A stretch of 64,000 bases of DNA from Sphingomonas beigongshangi (GTDB lineage Bacteria; Pseudomonadota; Alphaproteobacteria; Sphingomonadales; Sphingomonadaceae). The notes under the pieces are model-generated. The model saw only the letters and a program-made list of their open reading frames with translations, searched no databases and was not told the DNA's origin. The position numbers and the translations under genes are program-made. Position 1 is the first letter of the stretch; every line of letters starts with the position of its first letter. Below, one piece after another: positions 1-7,901 of the stretch. The stretch is from the NCBI RefSeq assembly GCF_016820445.1, contig NZ_JADHDT010000001.1, forward strand, positions 124,001 through 188,000, given 5' to 3'.

Positions 1-750
1 TTCGGAGGCCCGGTCCGCGAACCCCGCCCCCTTGGCGAGCGCGTCGATCTCCCCCCGCGCCTCGATCAGCGCCAGCTGATAGGCGGCCGCAAAGGTCCGC
101 GACGCGGGATCGAGCGTCTCGCTCAGCTGCAGCTGGCGCGCGTGAAGATCGAGGCGGTGGAGCAGGTCGGGCATGACCTCGACCGGCAGGATACGGATCG
201 TCAGCTGATGCTTGACGCGCAGACGCTCGGCGATGGCGCCATAGAGGTCGCCTGCCCCCAGGCGCAGCTCGTCGGCAAGATTCTCCGCCAGACCGTCCAG
301 GTCGGGGAAATGTCCGCGCCAGCGCTCGATCTCCCGGCGGACTTCGCCGACGGGATCGACGCCCTCCGGCGCGACGCCGCTGCCGCCACCCGCGCCGAGC
401 CGATCGTAGACCCGGGCGAACGCCTCCGCGCCACCCGGCGCGCCGGCGATCCATTCCGCCAGCTCGTTCCGATCGATTTCGAGGTCGGCGAAGATCGGAT
501 CGGCCAGCCGCCGGCGGAGCGCCGACTCGCCGCCCCCCGGCTCCCCCGCGGTCAGCGCGCGCGGATCGAAGTCATAGGATTCGGCGAGCTTGACCAGCAA
601 TGCCGCGGACAAGGGACGCTGGTTGCGCTCCACGAGATTGAGATAGCTGGGCGAGATGGCCATCGCCTCGGCCATGGCCGCCTGGGTCAGCCCTGCCTGC
701 CGCCGCACCCGCCGCACGGCATGTCCCGCGAACAGCTTGCGTTCCGCCAT
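1..750 (-). CDS. XRE-family regulator with ImmA/IrrE-like region (3' end outside window)
   Basis: This is the first 250 codons of a transcriptional regulator read leftward and cut by the window edge. Residues about 8-62 form a helix-turn-helix containing SPSYLNLVERNQRPLS, typical of the ScfR/RamB-like regulators of short-chain acyl-CoA metabolism. The rest resembles the start of their IrrE/DUF2083 region; the metal-site part would lie beyond base 1. The ATG at 748-750 follows a good ribosome binding site (GGAGGG, 3 nt away). In the family these proteins bind acyl-CoA-type ligands and control glyoxylate or methylcitrate genes; that role here is inference, because no target gene is visible nearby. 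Confidence 0.8.
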   Translation of the reverse strand, partial: MAERKLFAGHAVRRVRRQAGLTQAAMAEAMAISPSYLNLVERNQRPLSAALLVKLAESYDFDPRALTAGEPGGGESALRRRLADPIFADLEIDRNELAEWIAGAPGGAEAFARVYDRLGAGGGSGVAPEGVDPVGEVRREIERWRGHFPDLDGLAENLADELRLGAGDLYGAIAERLRVKHQLTIRILPVEVMPDLLHRLDLHARQLQLSETLDPASRTFAAAYQLALIEARGEIDALAKGAGFADRASE

Positions 751-932
751 GTTCCCTCCGTCCGATCGCGAGCGATTGACGCTAGGCGGACCAACTTGTC
801 AATTCGTTACAGTCCCACTCGCTGTTCTACAAATGCGGTACACATCATGACCGCCAGCGCGCGTCCATCCCGGATGGCGTAGAGCGAAACGGGCGATATC
901 AGCGTCTTCGAAAGTTTCCTGGGGAGGAAAGG

Positions 933-961
933 TGCCCGCTGGTGGAGTCCACCGGCGGGCA
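933..961. other. perfect hairpin in the 751-1094 gap
   Basis: The 344-base gap between the regulator and the cation transporter has no convincing gene. It holds one long hairpin: TGCCCGCT at 933-940 pairs with GGCGGGCA at 954-961, and GGTGGA pairs with TCCACC inside. Neither side has a real T tract, so it is not a classical intrinsic terminator. It could be a leader structure for the gene at 1095 or a decayed repeat. I see no consensus promoter in the gap. Confidence 0.5.
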
Positions 962-1094
962 TTCCCATTCTTGGGCCAAGGCGGCGACGCCCGACAGCCC
1001 CGCAGCGACGGGTCGCCATGGCACCGCTGTCGGCGCGGGCAGCAACACCATGTCGTCACGGCACCGTCGGCGCCCCGGCCGCGTTAAGTCGCCT

Positions 1095-2057
1095 ATGACC
1101 CACGGCCTCGCGCAGCGCATCCGCGAAAACATCGTCCTCTACGGCGCGCTCGCCGCCAATCTCGGCATCGGCGTCGCGAAATTCGTCGCGGCCGCGATCA
1201 CCGGCTCCTCGTCCATGCTGACCGAGGGCGTGCACAGTTGCGTCGACAGCGGAAATCAGATCCTGCTGCTTTACGGCCAGCATCGCGCCAAGCGTCCCCC
1301 CGACGCCGTGCACCCGTTCGGTTATGGCAGGGAATTGTATTTTTGGGCGTTCGTGGTCGCGATCCTGATCTTCGCGGTTGGAGCCGGCGTGTCCGTCTAC
1401 GAAGGCTATCTGCATATCGTCGAGCCGGAAGAACTGACCGATCCGCTCGTCAATTACATCGTCCTTGCCATCGCGACCGTGCTGGAGGGATCGTCATGGT
1501 TTCTCGCGATGCGGGAATTCCGCGAATCGAAGGGGGACGCCGGTTGGTGGCAGGCGATCCGCCGGTCCAAGGACCCCGCCGGCTTCATCGTCTTGTTCGA
1601 GGATTCGGCGGCGCTGGCCGGCCTGGTCATCGCCGCGATCGGCGTCTGGGCGAGCCACGCTTTCGCCGACCCGCGGATCGACGGCATCGCGTCGATCGTG
1701 ATCGGGCTCATCCTGGGGCTCGTCGCGGTGCTCCTCGCGCGTGAGGCGAAGGGGCTGCTGATCGGCGAGCGCGCCGACCCGAAGGTGATAGAGACGGTGC
1801 GCGCCATCGTCGCCGCGCACCCGGCGGTGTCGGGCGTCAATCACGTCCGCACGATCCATACCGCGCCCGATGCGATCTTCGTCGCGGTCAGCGCGGACTT
1901 CGACGACGCCCTCACCATGGGCGAGGGCGAGACGTTGATCGAGGCGCTGGAGGAACAGCTGCGGGCGGCGGTCCCGGCGTTGAGTTCGATCTACATACGA
2001 CCGGAAAAGCGCGAAAATGCGATCAGCGACGTCGCGGCCTACGGCATGGCCGGCTGA
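1095..2057 (+). CDS. cation diffusion facilitator (CDF) transporter
   Basis: This encodes a 320-residue inner-membrane protein of the CDF family, which exports divalent metals such as zinc, iron or manganese in exchange for protons. Visible features are an N-terminal block of transmembrane helices, the HSCVD motif (HxxxD metal site, second helix), the conserved HPFGYGRELYFW segment, a second acidic site in FEDSAALAG, and a C-terminal cytoplasmic ferredoxin-like domain (HPAVSGVNHVRTIH onward). An in-frame ATG at 942 would add 51 low-complexity residues without homology character, so I start at MTHGLAQRIREN. The metal cannot be told from sequence alone. Confidence 0.88.
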   Translation: MTHGLAQRIRENIVLYGALAANLGIGVAKFVAAAITGSSSMLTEGVHSCVDSGNQILLLYGQHRAKRPPDAVHPFGYGRELYFWAFVVAILIFAVGAGVSVYEGYLHIVEPEELTDPLVNYIVLAIATVLEGSSWFLAMREFRESKGDAGWWQAIRRSKDPAGFIVLFEDSAALAGLVIAAIGVWASHAFADPRIDGIASIVIGLILGLVAVLLAREAKGLLIGERADPKVIETVRAIVAAHPAVSGVNHVRTIHTAPDAIFVAVSADFDDALTMGEGETLIEALEEQLRAAVPALSSIYIRPEKRENAISDVAAYGMAG

Positions 2058-2089
2058 CGTGCGGAGCGACATCGGCTAGGATCGCGACC

Positions 2090-2809
2090 ATGTTCCGTTT
2101 CTTCCTGCGCCCGCTGCTTGCCTTGCTCCTGACGCTCGGCGCCCTCGTCGGCGCCTCGCCGGCCTGGGCGGCCGTGACGATCACCTTCTGGAGCCACGAG
2201 TTCGGCAACAGCTTTCCGCATGCCTTCTTCACGCTGCGGGGTGTGCCGGACGCGGGTGGCGATCCCGTCGACGCGAATTACGGCTTCACGGCGAAGGCGG
2301 TGACCCCCGCGATCCTGATGGGTACGGTGCCCGGTCGGCTCGACATCTCCAAGCCCACGTACATCGCCGGCAGCGACGCGCAATTCTCGGTCGTGCTGAC
2401 CGACGCGCAATATGCCGCGGTGCTCAAGCTCATCGCCGCCTGGGACGACAAGACGGGCGACGGCCATTACAATCTCAACACCCGCAACTGCATCCATTTC
2501 GTCAAGGAAGCAGCGCGGATCGCCGGCCTGACGGGCCTCGACCAGCCCAAGCTGATGAAGAAGCCGCGTTCCTATCTTCAGGCGGTCGCCGCCGCCAATC
2601 CCGGCGCGATCGTGCCGGTGAAGATGCACGGCAAGGCGTATCTCGCCTCGCTGCCGCCGCTGACGGCGACTCCGGTCGTCGTCGCGCCGGGGCCGGGCGG
2701 GCCGGCGACCGTCGTCAATCCCGCCACCCCGGCATCGGCCGCACTGCCGACGCCGGGCGCGTCGACTGCCGTGGTACAGCCGCTCCCGGCGCCCGCACCG
2801 CGGCGCTAG
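2090..2809 (+). CDS. secreted protein of unknown function with NCIHFV motif
   Basis: This is a 239-residue protein with a clear Sec signal peptide (hydrophobic residues 4-22, cut near SPAWA-AVT). The mature part contains WSHEFGNSFPHAFFTLRG and NLNTRNCIHFVKEAARIAG; the Asn-Cys followed by His-Phe recalls the catalytic Cys segment of NlpC/P60- or LRAT-like papain folds, with the upstream His a possible partner. The last 50 residues are Pro/Ala/Thr-rich and probably disordered. It starts 33 nt after the CDF gene and may be co-transcribed with it. The enzymatic reading is inference; I do not recognise a named family. Confidence 0.7.
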   Translation: MFRFFLRPLLALLLTLGALVGASPAWAAVTITFWSHEFGNSFPHAFFTLRGVPDAGGDPVDANYGFTAKAVTPAILMGTVPGRLDISKPTYIAGSDAQFSVVLTDAQYAAVLKLIAAWDDKTGDGHYNLNTRNCIHFVKEAARIAGLTGLDQPKLMKKPRSYLQAVAAANPGAIVPVKMHGKAYLASLPPLTATPVVVAPGPGGPATVVNPATPASAALPTPGASTAVVQPLPAPAPRR

Positions 2810-2814
2810 TGCAC

Positions 2815-2874
2815 GATCCAGCAAGGCTGGATCAGGGCGGAAGTTCCCCGCAAGGTAATCACACTCCAGGCGCC
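2815..2874. repeat. bipartite palindromic repeat, short copy
   Basis: This fills the gap between two convergent genes that end at 2809 and 2876. It opens with the perfect hairpin GATCCAGCAAGGCTGGATC (2815-2833), has a short centre containing GGAAGTTCC, and closes with TCACACTCCAGGCGCC (2859-2874). The same opening and closing motifs recur at 9417-9435 and 9539-9554 around a much longer palindrome. It may act as a two-way terminator; the origin is unknown. Confidence 0.6.
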
Positions 2875-2875
2875 G

Positions 2876-3661
2876 TCACATCGCCGTCCAGCCGCCGTCC
2901 ACCGACAGGTTCGCCCCGGTGATCGCCTTCGCCGCATCGCCGCACAGGAACAGCGCGAGCGCCGCGACCTGTTCGGGCGTGACGAATGCCTTGGTCGGCT
3001 GCGCCGCGAGCAGCACGTCGTTCATCACCTGATCGCGGGTCAGTCCGCGCGCCTTCATCGTATCGGGGATCTGCGCCTCGACCAGCGGCGTCCAGACATA
3101 GCCCGGCGAGATGCAGTTGACGGTGATGCCATGCGTCGCCGTCTCCAGCGCGACCGTCTTGGTCAGCCCGACCAGCCCGTGCTTGGCCATGACATAGGCC
3201 GACTTGTTCGGGCTGGCGACGAGGCTGTGCGCCGAGGCGGTGGAGATGATCCGGCCCCAGCCCTTGGCCTTCATGTGCGGCACCGCCGCCTGCATGGCGT
3301 ACCAGGCGCTCGTCATGTTGATCGCGACGATCGCCTCCATCTTCTCCGCCGGGAATTCGTCGATCGGGGCGACGTGCTGGATGCCGGCGTTGTTGATCAG
3401 GATGTCGACCCCGCCCAGCTCGCGCGCGGCACGATCGACCATCGCACCGATCTCTTCGGGCTTCGTCATGTCCGCCGCGTCGTAGAGCGCGCCCGCGCCA
3501 CTCGCCGACGCGAGTTCCGCCCGCGCCGCCTCGATCGCGTCGGCATCGCCGAAGCCGTTAATGACCACCGCCGCCCCTTCCGCCGCGAGTGCGCGGGCAT
3601 AGGCGAGCCCGATGCCGGAGGTGGAGCCGGTGATGACGGCGGTCTTGCCCTTCAGGAACAT
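2876..3661 (-). CDS. bdhA: 3-hydroxybutyrate dehydrogenase (SDR family)
   Basis: This 261-residue short-chain dehydrogenase oxidises (R)-3-hydroxybutyrate to acetoacetate with NAD, the last step in mobilising polyhydroxybutyrate. The cofactor loop TGSTSGIG (11-18), NNAG (90-93), Ser143, and the catalytic pair Tyr156/Lys160 (YVMAK) are all present. The HSLVASPNKSAY and QPTKAFV segments and the C-terminal WTAM match the D-beta-hydroxybutyrate dehydrogenase branch rather than generic SDRs. The open frame continues upstream to 4633, but that part is antisense to another gene; the start at MFLKGKTAVITG gives the usual family length. PHB depolymerase is in the same window at 27,493. Confidence 0.9.
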   Translation of the reverse strand: MFLKGKTAVITGSTSGIGLAYARALAAEGAAVVINGFGDADAIEAARAELASASGAGALYDAADMTKPEEIGAMVDRAARELGGVDILINNAGIQHVAPIDEFPAEKMEAIVAINMTSAWYAMQAAVPHMKAKGWGRIISTASAHSLVASPNKSAYVMAKHGLVGLTKTVALETATHGITVNCISPGYVWTPLVEAQIPDTMKARGLTRDQVMNDVLLAAQPTKAFVTPEQVAALALFLCGDAAKAITGANLSVDGGWTAM

Positions 3662-3769
3662 TGGCGCATTCTCCGTTCTTTGCTGTGCGTCATGCCCTTC
3701 GTTCGGGCCCTGTTGCAACCGCCTGCGTCCCCGCGCATTTCGTGACGCAAGCACAACGGAGACCTGCCC

Positions 3770-4687
3770 ATGCGCCTCGACGATTTCGATCCCAACGACA
3801 TCGACGTCGGGGAGGCGCGCTCGGGCGGCGGCTTCGGGGGTGGCGGTGGCAGCGGCGGATTGCTCTTCGGCCTGCTGCCGTTGATCGGCAGTCGCTTCGG
3901 CTGCGGCGGTATCGTTGTCGTGCTGCTGCTGCTCGCCGTCTTCGGCGGCCTTGGCAATATCGGCGGCATGCTCGGTGGTGGCGGAGGCGGTACGCCATCC
4001 GTCACGCAGCAGGATCGCGGCGGCTCTGCCGCGGAGGTCACGCGCCTCTGCACCACCGACGCCGGCGCGAAGTCCGCATGCAACGCCTTCCAGTCGGCGC
4101 AGAAGACCTGGGCGGCCATCTTCGCCCAGCAGGGCGCGCGGTTCGAGAAGCCGGGCCTGCGTTTCTATTCGGGCAGCGGCGTGTCCGGATGCGGCGCGGC
4201 GCAATCGGCGATGGGGCCGTTCTATTGCCCGACCGACCATGACATCTATCTCGACACCAGCTTCTTCGGCGAATTGGCGAACCGCTTCGGCGCGAAGGGC
4301 GATTTCGCGCAGGACTATGTCATCGCGCACGAATTCGGCCATCACATCCAGAACCTGCTCGGCACGTCGGATCAGGTGCAGCGCATCCAGCGCTCGTCCG
4401 GCGAAGCGGAGGGCAACGCCGCGTCGGTCCGTCTCGAACTGCAGGCGGATTGCTATGCCGGAGTCTGGGCCGCGAAGAATCGCGACCGGATGGATTCGAC
4501 CGATCTTCAGGAGGGCCTGACCGCCGCCAACGCGATCGGCGACGACACGCTGCAGAAGGAGGCGCAGGGCCGCGTCGTGCCTGACAGCTTCACGCACGGC
4601 ACGTCCGCCCAGCGCGTCTATTGGCTGAAGCACGGGTTCGAAACCGGCGACCCCGCCCAGTGCGATACGTTCAACGGAGCCGTATAG
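3770..4687 (+). CDS. putative neutral zinc metallopeptidase (YpfJ family)
   Basis: This is a 305-residue membrane-anchored protein of the neutral zinc metallopeptidase family PF04228. A Gly-rich N-terminus (residues 18-31) precedes one transmembrane helix (about 46-62) and a periplasmic domain. HEFGHH at 187-192 is the HExxH zinc site, and RLELQADCYAGVWA about 30 residues later supplies the third ligand Glu. Cys94 and Cys104, and Cys141 and Cys153, are likely disulfide partners. It is divergent from bdhA with 108 bases between them and has GGAG 8 nt before the ATG. The substrate is unknown throughout the family. Confidence 0.88.
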   Translation: MRLDDFDPNDIDVGEARSGGGFGGGGGSGGLLFGLLPLIGSRFGCGGIVVVLLLLAVFGGLGNIGGMLGGGGGGTPSVTQQDRGGSAAEVTRLCTTDAGAKSACNAFQSAQKTWAAIFAQQGARFEKPGLRFYSGSGVSGCGAAQSAMGPFYCPTDHDIYLDTSFFGELANRFGAKGDFAQDYVIAHEFGHHIQNLLGTSDQVQRIQRSSGEAEGNAASVRLELQADCYAGVWAAKNRDRMDSTDLQEGLTAANAIGDDTLQKEAQGRVVPDSFTHGTSAQRVYWLKHGFETGDPAQCDTFNGAV

Positions 4688-4701
4688 GGCCCCGGCCGCA
4701 T

Positions 4702-4731
4702 CGGCACCCCGTCCGCACGGGCGGGGTGCCG
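4702..4731. terminator. hairpin between convergent genes
   Basis: CGGCACCCCG (4702-4711) pairs perfectly with CGGGGTGCCG (4722-4731). It lies in the 51-base gap between the metallopeptidase and the oxidoreductase, which converge here. There is no T tract, so termination strength is uncertain. Confidence 0.55.
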
Positions 4732-4738
4732 GAAGCGC

Positions 4739-5728
4739 TCATACCCGTACGAGCATCTTGCCGGTGTTGCCGCCGGAAAACAGCGCCAGGAATGCGTCCG
4801 GCGCCCGCTCCAGTCCATCGAACACCGTCTCTTGCCGCTGCAGCTTGCCCTCGCCGAGCCAGCCACCCATGTCGCGGTAGAAGTCCGCTGCCTTGCCGAC
4901 ATAGTCGCTGACGATGAATCCCTGCATCCGGACGCGGTTGCCGATCAGCCGCGCCAGGTAGCGGAGCGAGGTCGGCTCCGCGCTGTTGTACACGTCGATC
5001 ATGCCGCAGATTGCGAAGCGTGCATGCACATTGGCATGCGCCAGCGCCGCGTCGAGATGTTCGCCGCCCACGTTGTCGAAATAGACGTCGATGCCGTTGC
5101 GCGCGACCTCGCCCAGGGCCTTCACGACCGGCGTCCCGCTCTTGTAGTCGATCACCGCATCGGCACCCAGCGACTGGACCCAGGCACATTTGTCGGCGCC
5201 GCCGGCCGATCCGATGACATGGCAGCCCTTCGCCTTCGCGATCTGCACCACGGTCGACCCGACCGCGCCCGCCGCGGCCGAAACGAACACGGTGTCGCCC
5301 TCCTTCAGGCCCGCGACCTCGGTCAATCCGAAATAGGCGGTCATCCCCGGCATGCCCAGCTGGCCAAGGAAGGCCTGCGGATCGACGTCGAGCTGCGGCA
5401 GCGGCTGGACCTGATCCGCGGGCAGCACGGCCTCATCGCGCCAGCCGGCGAAATGCTGCACCATGTCACCCTCACGGTACCGGTCGGACCGGCTCTCGAC
5501 GACGCGGCCGATCGCGCCGCCCTGCATCGGCTTTCCAAGCTCGAACGGCGGCGTGTAGCTTTTCACGTCGTTCATGCGACCGCGCATGTACGGGTCGACG
5601 GACAACCAGCTGTTGGCGATCCGGACCTCGCCGTCCGCCAGCTCCCGCCGGCCGAGATCGACCAGTTCGAAATTGTCCATCGTCGGCATCCCCTGCGGGC
5701 GTGACTTCAGGCTCCATGCTCGTGCCAT
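4739..5728 (-). CDS. NADP-dependent MDR-family oxidoreductase (CurA/YfmJ type)
   Basis: This 329-residue zinc-independent medium-chain dehydrogenase/reductase belongs to the prostaglandin/curcumin reductase branch, which reduces the C=C bond of alpha,beta-unsaturated ketones with NADPH. It shows LSVDPYMRGRM (about 42-52), the GxxGxxG-type cofactor fold around AAAGAVGSTVVQIAKAKG (about residue 150), and FDNVGGEHLDAAL. There is no catalytic zinc Cys/His set, as expected. A strong AAAGGAG lies just upstream of the ATG. It follows a terminator and appears monocistronic. The physiological substrate is unknown; detoxification of reactive enones is the usual suggestion. Confidence 0.85.
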   Translation of the reverse strand: MARAWSLKSRPQGMPTMDNFELVDLGRRELADGEVRIANSWLSVDPYMRGRMNDVKSYTPPFELGKPMQGGAIGRVVESRSDRYREGDMVQHFAGWRDEAVLPADQVQPLPQLDVDPQAFLGQLGMPGMTAYFGLTEVAGLKEGDTVFVSAAAGAVGSTVVQIAKAKGCHVIGSAGGADKCAWVQSLGADAVIDYKSGTPVVKALGEVARNGIDVYFDNVGGEHLDAALAHANVHARFAICGMIDVYNSAEPTSLRYLARLIGNRVRMQGFIVSDYVGKAADFYRDMGGWLGEGKLQRQETVFDGLERAPDAFLALFSGGNTGKMLVRV

Positions 5729-5783
5729 GCTGATTCTCCTTTTCTAGCCAATCTGATCTTTTAGGTTTTGATTCGCTACGAAA

Positions 5784-5812
5784 AAAGCCCGGGGACATCG
5801 CCCCCGGGCTTT
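5784..5812 (-). terminator. intrinsic terminator of the DUF2171 gene
   Basis: AAAGCCCGGGG (5784-5794) pairs with CCCCGGGCTTT (5802-5812), a perfect 11-bp stem. Read leftward it is followed by a run of T, and it lies 46 bases past the stop of the gene at 5858. Confidence 0.85.
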
Positions 5813-5857
5813 CTCCTGGGGATCCTTGCGGATCCGCTGCGCGCAGATCTCCCGAGC

Positions 5858-7168
5858 TCAGTAGGTGCCGGGGAAGCTGCGGTTGAGGTTCTGTCCATCC
5901 GTCGACGTCTCTGCGTCCGCCTGTCCCGTCGTGGACTGACCCGACGTTGCCTGACCCGAGGTGGACTGACTACCGGTCGCGGACGTGGTCGTCGTGCGGT
6001 CGGTGCGGGTGTTCGACATGTCGCGCCGGCCACCGTCCTGCGTGTTGTCGCCATAGCCGAACATCGCCTGGTTCCGCTCCTCGTCACGCCACGCCTGCTT
6101 GGCCTCGGCGGCGGTCTTGCTGAGCGTCACCTTGCCCTCGACCGTCTTCAGCCAGCTCGACGGGATCGAGTGGTGGTGGCCGCCCGCATCGCGGTCGTTC
6201 TTGGTCAACAGGATGCGGTCGCCACGCACCTTGTCGACGGTGCCGACATGCTCGCCGTCGCTGCCGACGACGTCCATATGCTCCTCGACCTTGTTCAGCG
6301 AGTCGCGCTGGCCCTGACGGTTCGTCCGCCACGAGCTGAATTCGTTCTCGAACTTCGTGCGGTTCTCGCGGCGATATTCGTCGTAGTCGCGATCGAGCGA
6401 GGCGATCTGGCCGCGACGCCAATTGCCGTAATCGTCGTCGCGATCATTGGCGTTGCGTTCGTCGTACCGCGAATCCATCTCGCGGCGGCGCTCGGCGTCC
6501 TCGTCGCCGAACCACGAGCGGACCTCGTCGCCGGCGCGGGCGAAGAAACCGCGCTCTTCATAATCATAGCCCTGGGGCTGGCGGCCATAACCGCCCTGCT
6601 GCGACGACGGGCGGCCGGCGCTGCGACCTTCGCCGTAGCTGCCGCGATTGTCGTAGCGCCCGCGATAATTGTCGTCGTCGGCATGGCGATTCTGACCGAC
6701 GTCGAGGAAGCGGCGGCCGTCATGGCCGTAGCTGCCATGATAGTCCTGCCGCGCGCCGTAACGGTCTTGGTCCACACCGTAGCGGTTCTGCTGTGCGAAA
6801 CGATTGTCCGACTGGCCCCAGTCGCGGCTGCCGCGTCCGTAGCTGTCGTCGCGGCTACCGCGTCCATAGGCGTCGCTGCGGCCATAGGCGTCGCTGCGGC
6901 CATAGGCGTCGTCGCGACCAAAGCCACGGGCACCCTGCGCATCCCGATCGCGATTGAAGCGATCGCGCTGCTCGTAACGCTGGTTGCCGTATTCGCGCCG
7001 ACCATAGTCGCGGTCGTTGTCATAGGCGCCGGAGGCTTCATAGTCGCGCGCGCTCGAATAGCTGTAGCTGCGGCCCGAGCCATAGTCGTGTCCGTAGTCC
7101 TGCGTGTCGGAGCGGCCGTAATAGTCGCCCTGCGGATTGGTGCCCCGCGGGTAGCGTTCGTAGCCCAT
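5858..7168 (-). CDS. DUF2171 protein with Tyr/Arg/Asp-rich repeat region
   Basis: This is a 436-residue hydrophilic protein without signal peptide or membrane helix. Residues 1 to about 190 are low-complexity, rich in Tyr, Gly, Arg, Asp and Ser, with repeats such as AYGRSD. A SWFGDEDAERRREMDSRY segment, common in sphingomonad stress proteins, comes next, followed by charged coiled-coil-like sequence. The DUF2171 domain (MDVVGSDGEHVGTVDKV to TAAEAKQAWRDEER, about 290-370) resembles PRC-barrel-like folds. The C-terminus is Thr/Gly/Ser-rich. AAGGAG precedes the ATG. DUF2171 proteins are often stress-induced; upstream, GGAAC-N16-CGCT is one base off the EcfG consensus. Function unknown. Confidence 0.85.
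   Translation of the reverse strand: MGYERYPRGTNPQGDYYGRSDTQDYGHDYGSGRSYSYSSARDYEASGAYDNDRDYGRREYGNQRYEQRDRFNRDRDAQGARGFGRDDAYGRSDAYGRSDAYGRGSRDDSYGRGSRDWGQSDNRFAQQNRYGVDQDRYGARQDYHGSYGHDGRRFLDVGQNRHADDDNYRGRYDNRGSYGEGRSAGRPSSQQGGYGRQPQGYDYEERGFFARAGDEVRSWFGDEDAERRREMDSRYDERNANDRDDDYGNWRRGQIASLDRDYDEYRRENRTKFENEFSSWRTNRQGQRDSLNKVEEHMDVVGSDGEHVGTVDKVRGDRILLTKNDRDAGGHHHSIPSSWLKTVEGKVTLSKTAAEAKQAWRDEERNQAMFGYGDNTQDGGRRDMSNTRTDRTTTTSATGSQSTSGQATSGQSTTGQADAETSTDGQNLNRSFPGTY
6865..6912. repeat. 18-bp in-frame tandem repeat in the DUF2171 gene
   Basis: The unit CATAGGCGTCGCTGCGGC occurs at 6865-6882 and 6883-6900 without a mismatch, with a partial third copy from 6901. Read leftward it encodes GRSDAY. 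It is a likely site of copy-number slippage. Confidence 0.8.
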
Positions 7169-7425
7169 GATCGTCTCCTTCGGATGGTCGTCCTGCGGCT
7201 GCGGAGCGTCGTTCCCGCGCTCCTGCGTCCGGGCCTAACAAGCGTCAAAGTCGCCGCTTCGTTCCTATCGTTGCGCGCGCACAACGACGCAAAACGGCGC
7301 TTTTCGGCGTCGGTTCGTCGCATGGGCTTTGTCGCAAGATTTTCGCACGTGGCCCCGCGGGCCTGTTGCATCGGGCGGGAAGCCCCGCTAATGGCGTCGC
7401 TCCCGGCCTTGCCGGGGCGGAGTGC

Positions 7426-7501
7426 GGGGCTGTAGCTCAGATGGGAGAGCGCTGCAATCGCACTGCAGAGGTCAGGGGTTCGATTCCCCTCAGCTCCACC
7501 A
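7426..7501 (+). tRNA. tRNA-Ala (anticodon CGC)
   Basis: The 76 bases fold into a full cloverleaf. The acceptor arm GGGGCTG pairs with CAGCTCC and has the G3:U70 pair that marks alanine tRNAs. The anticodon stem CTGCA/TGCAG encloses ATCGCAC, giving anticodon CGC (reads GCG). The T arm is AGGGG-TTCGATT-CCCCT, and CCA is encoded at 7499-7501. The 257 bases upstream, back to the DUF2171 gene, hold no gene I can support. No integrase or duplicated 3' end lies nearby, so there is no sign of island insertion here. Confidence 0.95.
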
Positions 7502-7525
7502 CCCACTCCGCCAGCGTCGCGCCTT

Positions 7526-7783
7526 CTATCCGATATCAGGCTGGACTATCCGCGCAGCCGGCGCGAGCGTGCCGACGAAATCCAGTAGGAACAGCGTCAG
7601 ACCATGCGCGTCGGTAACCTGCACCCGCCATTCGTGTCCCGACCAGAAATCGTCGACCTGTTCAAGCGCCTCGCCCAGGAGCCGGATCGCGACGCGCTGG
7701 GCCGCCGCCAGATCCGGCAGTTCGCGTCCGGCCTGATCAGTGATCGTGGTCCCGTCGTGGATATGAAAGTGATATCGAGGCAC
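7526..7783 (-). CDS. DUF6894-type small protein
   Basis: This is an 85-residue protein beginning MPRYHFHIHDGTTITDQAGRE, the hallmark of the DUF6894 family found in many alphaproteobacteria, often in several copies. The typical order is seen: YHFHI-DG start, a Leu/Ala-rich helix (LPDLAAAQRVAIRLLGEAL), then strands ending VQVTDAHGLTLFLLDF. GAAGGAGA lies about 10 nt before the ATG. No function is known for the family, and there is no operon partner. Confidence 0.75.
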   Translation of the reverse strand: MPRYHFHIHDGTTITDQAGRELPDLAAAQRVAIRLLGEALEQVDDFWSGHEWRVQVTDAHGLTLFLLDFVGTLAPAARIVQPDIG

Positions 7784-7901
7784 CGCGCTCTCCTTCGCGA
7801 GGCGCGCTCCATAAGCTTTATCTTAGATCAATGTTTTATACAGGGTTAGCATGGCGCCACGGCTTTGACCCGCATACGTCGCCGATGCGTTTGAAGCGGT
7901 C

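Noticed and set aside
774..802. TTGACA box as a promoter for the XRE regulator
   Set aside because: The -35 match at 797-802 is exact, but at 16-18 bases there is no acceptable -10 (best is TCAATC).
2876..4633. 585-residue frame that adds about 320 residues to bdhA
   Set aside because: The extension is antisense to the zinc metallopeptidase, and the SDR has its normal N-terminus at 3661.
5768..7435. 555-residue rightward open frame opposite the DUF2171 gene
   Set aside because: It is the antisense shadow of a biased coding strand (Val/Ala-only composition) and runs through a terminator and into the tRNA gene.
7300..7520. tRNA-Ala as an attachment site for an integrated island
   Set aside because: No integrase, no duplicated tRNA 3' end and no change of composition on either side.
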